Source: Sphingobacteriia bacterium (GTDB taxonomy: Bacteria > Bacteroidota > Bacteroidia > NS11-12g > UBA955). Taken from it: a stretch of 62,388 nt of DNA. The DNA lies in assembly GCA_021151535.1 (NCBI GenBank), contig JAGKXC010000003.1, positions 1 to 62,388 of the forward strand. The letters run 5' to 3'. The notes under the pieces were generated by a model. The model was not told the DNA's origin, did no database searches, and was given only the letters and a program-made list of their open reading frames with translations. The position numbers and the translations under genes were made by a program. Shown piece after piece: positions 60,078 to 62,388 of this stretch (positions within the stretch are counted from its first letter, which is position 1; each line of letters begins with the position of its first letter).

Positions 60078-61955
60078 ATGGATCGTAATTCTATTATCGG
60101 ATTTTCTCTCATTTTCCTTATCCTCATGGGATATGCGTGGTACACATCGCCTACAGACGCTGAACTGGCGGCCAAACGCAGCAAGGATTCAATTGAATTG
60201 GTTAAGCAGGAGCTGTTGAAAAAAACAGATGGGGTGGCGGTTAAGCAGGATTCTCTTGGAAATTCAACTGCTGCGGCTAAAACAGCTATGGTTGATTCCG
60301 TATTATTAAATGGATTGGGAAGTATGGCAAAACAAGCCAATACCGCTGCCAATTTTGAAGGGAAGGAAGTAGAAAAAGTTGTAAAAATTGCCAATAAAGA
60401 AGTTTCATTAGAAATTCTTACAAAAGGCGCAAGTATTGGCAAAGTAACGTTGAACAATTATAAGCGTTCGGATAGTTCAGCACTTGTGTTGTTAGATGAG
60501 GCTCACAGCCAATGGTTCTTTGAAATTTTTACTGCAAATGGTGCTTTAAAATCGTCTGATTTTATTTGGAATGTAGTAGAAGCCAATGCAAACAGCGTTC
60601 GTTTGAGATTGGGCGATACTTCGCGATACATCGATTTGTTTTATAGTTTAAATCCTGAAGGATTTGTGGTAAACAAGCAAATGATTTTGCATGGTATGGA
60701 CCAACTGGTGAAAACCAGAAATACGGGAATTCGTTTGGAATGGAATGCTACATTACAAAAACAAGAGAAGGATATTAAGTGGGAAAATCAAAATTCTACA
60801 ATCGCTTATAAATTAGAAAAGGCCAACCCAGATAAATTGTCTGAAGCTTCTGAAAGTCAGGAAGAATTAAAGGGTCCATTGCAGTGGGTAGCATTTAAGC
60901 AACAATATTTCTCTTGTGTACTGGCTTCAGCAACGGGCTTTTCTACAGATGCCAAATTATCTTGGAAAGCTATTCCGGAAGACAAACAATTGAAAACCAA
61001 TGAGGTAAAGGATATGCATGCTGAGATGTATTTGGATTTTGAAAGTGAGAAGCACAAGGTTTATAACCTTTCATATTATTTCGGACCAAACCAATACTAT
61101 ACGATGCAGGAAGCACAATTGGGCATTGAAAACCACCAATTACAGCGTGTTATTCCTATGGGTTGGGGTATTTTTGGTTGGGTGAACCGCTATGTCGTAG
61201 TGCCTGTTTTCCATATGTTGGAAGGCGTAATTGGCAGCATGGGTATCATCATTTTGTTGTTAACCGTTATCATTAAAACGGTTTTGTTGCCGTTGGTATA
61301 TAAGTCCTACATTTCAACCGCTAAGATGAGAATTCTAAAGCCTGAGTTGGATGTAATTAAGGAAAAGCATGGCAGTGATTTGCAGAAAATGCAGTCTGAG
61401 AATATGGAATTGTATCGTAAGGCAGGGGTATCTCCATTGAGTGGTTGTGTGCCCATGTTGTTACAATTGCCAATTTTGTTTGCGATGTTCCAGTTTTTTC
61501 CAAATGCTTTTGAATTGCGTCAGAAGACATTTTTATGGGCGCATGATTTAAGTCAATTCGATGGTCCTTATTTGGGTTTTACCATTCCATTCTATGGCGA
61601 TCACGTAAGTTTCTTTACTTTGTTGATGACGATTTCAACCTTGATTTACACCCACTTAAACAATCAAATTTCAGGTGTTACAGGTCAGATGAAATACATT
61701 GGTTACATAATGCCAATCATTTTCTTAGGTGTATTGAATAGTTATGCTAGCGGATTAACTTGGTATTACTTTGTGAGTAACATGATTACATTTACTCAAC
61801 AGTGGGTAATCAGAAGAACGGTTGATGATCAGAAGTTGCATGCGCAGATTGCTGAAAATAGGAAGAAGCCAGTTACGAAGTCTAAGTTCCAGCAGAGAAT
61901 GGAAGAGGCGATGAAGGCTAGTCAGCAAAAACAGGCTGCGGCGAAGCGCAAATAA
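60078..61955 (+). CDS. yidC: Membrane protein insertase YidC
   Basis: A 625-residue YidC/Oxa1 insertase of the Gram-negative type. An N-terminal helix (IIGFSLIFLILMGYAWYTS) leads into a large periplasmic domain (about 60-340), then the conserved insertase core with about five helices from about 360: IIILLLTVIIKTVLLPLVYKS, the hydrophilic-groove region, SPLSGCVPMLLQLPILFAMF, and a basic C-terminal tail (KQKQAAAKRK-like). I start at ATG 60078 because an upstream in-frame start at 60030 would lie in the promoter. It shares a divergent promoter region with atpD and converges with dprA across 4 bases. Confidence 0.95.
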   Translation: MDRNSIIGFSLIFLILMGYAWYTSPTDAELAAKRSKDSIELVKQELLKKTDGVAVKQDSLGNSTAAAKTAMVDSVLLNGLGSMAKQANTAANFEGKEVEKVVKIANKEVSLEILTKGASIGKVTLNNYKRSDSSALVLLDEAHSQWFFEIFTANGALKSSDFIWNVVEANANSVRLRLGDTSRYIDLFYSLNPEGFVVNKQMILHGMDQLVKTRNTGIRLEWNATLQKQEKDIKWENQNSTIAYKLEKANPDKLSEASESQEELKGPLQWVAFKQQYFSCVLASATGFSTDAKLSWKAIPEDKQLKTNEVKDMHAEMYLDFESEKHKVYNLSYYFGPNQYYTMQEAQLGIENHQLQRVIPMGWGIFGWVNRYVVVPVFHMLEGVIGSMGIIILLLTVIIKTVLLPLVYKSYISTAKMRILKPELDVIKEKHGSDLQKMQSENMELYRKAGVSPLSGCVPMLLQLPILFAMFQFFPNAFELRQKTFLWAHDLSQFDGPYLGFTIPFYGDHVSFFTLLMTISTLIYTHLNNQISGVTGQMKYIGYIMPIIFLGVLNSYASGLTWYYFVSNMITFTQQWVIRRTVDDQKLHAQIAENRKKPVTKSKFQQRMEEAMKASQQKQAAAKRK

Positions 61956-61959
61956 GGGT

Positions 61960-62388
61960 TTAGCATACGGAGAACTGTTGATGTTTTTCGGAGGCGATAA
62001 GGCCTAGGATTTCTAGTTGGGTTAATTCTGCGGAGAGTTGAGCAGAGGTGAGCTGGGTTAGCAGGATTAACTGGTCGAACTGGGTGTAACCTTGTTGCAT
62101 TTGGTCTAAGATACGGAGTTGTTGGTCGGAAAGTTCCGGATGATTTTTATACACGGAAGGGTTTGAGTTTTGGATGGTGCCGAGGGGTTTGGCTGGAATG
62201 AGGTGAGGTGCTAATTGTTGAACAAGGTCTACGGCGTTATGGCAAAGGAAGGCCATGTTTTTTTGGATGAGATAATTGCAACCGGCGTTTGACAGGTCTT
62301 GCGGGCGGCCTGGTACTGCGAACACATCCCGGCCGAGGTGGTTGCCTATACTGGCTGTTACCATGCTGCCACCTTTTATATTGCTTTC
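61960..62388 (-). CDS. dprA: DNA processing protein DprA (partial, 5' end outside window)
   Basis: The C-terminal 142 codons of DprA, which loads RecA on incoming single-stranded DNA during natural transformation. The frame is open to the right edge. Family signatures are the end of the Rossmann-like domain (GGSMVTASIGNHLGRDVFAVPG, SNAGCNYLIQKNMAF) and a C-terminal winged-helix segment (LSDQQLRILDQMQQGYTQFDQLILLT, SAELTQLEILGLI). No frameshift is seen. Confidence 0.88.
   Translation of the reverse strand, partial: ESNIKGGSMVTASIGNHLGRDVFAVPGRPQDLSNAGCNYLIQKNMAFLCHNAVDLVQQLAPHLIPAKPLGTIQNSNPSVYKNHPELSDQQLRILDQMQQGYTQFDQLILLTQLTSAQLSAELTQLEILGLIASEKHQQFSVC

Noticed and set aside
60038..60457. 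Minus-strand open frame of 139 codons opposite yidC
   Set aside because: It lies antisense to the well-supported yidC start, and its Ser/Phe/Leu-rich composition fits an antisense shadow.
1..62388. CRISPR arrays, transposases, integrases, prophage and tRNA/rRNA genes
   Set aside because: Looked for direct-repeat arrays, DDE/tyrosine recombinase motifs and conserved RNA sequences by eye; none were found, though a short divergent tRNA could be missed without a covariance search.

Overview
The window reads as about 62 kb of chromosome from a member of the Bacteroidota, probably an environmental Chitinophagia/Sphingobacteriia/Saprospiria-like lineage rather than a gut Bacteroides. The evidence is type IX secretion (T9SS) cargo with type A and type B sorting tails, a PorP/SprF protein, a SusC/SusD pair, the ftsX-DUF3098-uppP block, a fused SecDF, an alpha/beta-fused ketoacid dehydrogenase E1, atpD-atpC as a separate two-gene unit, few Shine-Dalgarno sequences, and promoters of the TTTG-N18-20-TAnnTTTG type. 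By eye GC is near 40%. I saw no rRNA, tRNA, CRISPR, transposase or phage gene. Genes are cut at both ends (helicase at the left, dprA at the right).

Layout. 1-3.5 kb (minus): PIF1-like helicase and ketoacid dehydrogenase E1. 3.6-8.1 kb (plus): an ECF sigma factor, a membrane-anchored anti-sigma-like protein with a predicted beta-barrel tail, and a secreted T9SS type A protein. 8.1-10.1 kb (minus): MeaB GTPase and TsaD, the latter divergent from tamB with start codons two bases apart. 10.1-18.8 kb (plus): TamB, a MacB-type permease, an outer-membrane receptor and a DUF3127 protein. 18.9-23.8 kb: a large PKD/T9SS type B protein with its PorP/SprF partner. 23.9-26.6 kb (minus): DUF4159, UppP, DUF3098, FtsX. 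26.9-39.7 kb (plus): another T9SS type B protein, PurL, an FAD oxidoreductase, a PolX-like PHP protein, a GT9 glycosyltransferase, SecDF and LysA. 39.9-45.8 kb (minus): a SusC/SusD-like uptake operon. 45.9-50 kb (minus): an FGE-fold protein and LptD. 50-56.4 kb (plus): an N-acetylmuramoyl-L-alanine amidase, a 1378-residue surface protein and an MCE/MlaD protein. 56.4-57.7 kb (minus): an ECF sigma factor with a lycopene cyclase. 57.7-58.2 kb: a gene-free block of repeated operators. 58.2-60 kb (minus): atpC and atpD. 60-62 kb: yidC (plus), then convergent dprA (minus).

A theme is envelope building: outer-membrane assembly (TamB, LptD, MlaD), inner-membrane insertion and export (SecDF, YidC), peptidoglycan and carrier-lipid metabolism (amidase, UppP, FtsX, LysA) and secreted adhesin-like proteins.

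Three signals are not explained by ordinary annotation. (1) The same ECF-type promoter (TTGCAACCTTT, then CGTCAT at identical spacing) lies before the sigma gene at 3.6 kb and before the giant surface-protein gene at 51 kb, suggesting a sigma/anti-sigma regulon. (2) Seven exact copies of TTTGTTTAA/TTAAACAAA lie within 354 bp upstream of the sigma-lycopene cyclase operon, four of them as two inverted pairs with identical 16-bp spacers. (3) The 9-mer ATCGCCCGA occurs at least 11 times, in genes of both orientations and several reading frames, like a HIP1- or uptake-type genomic word.
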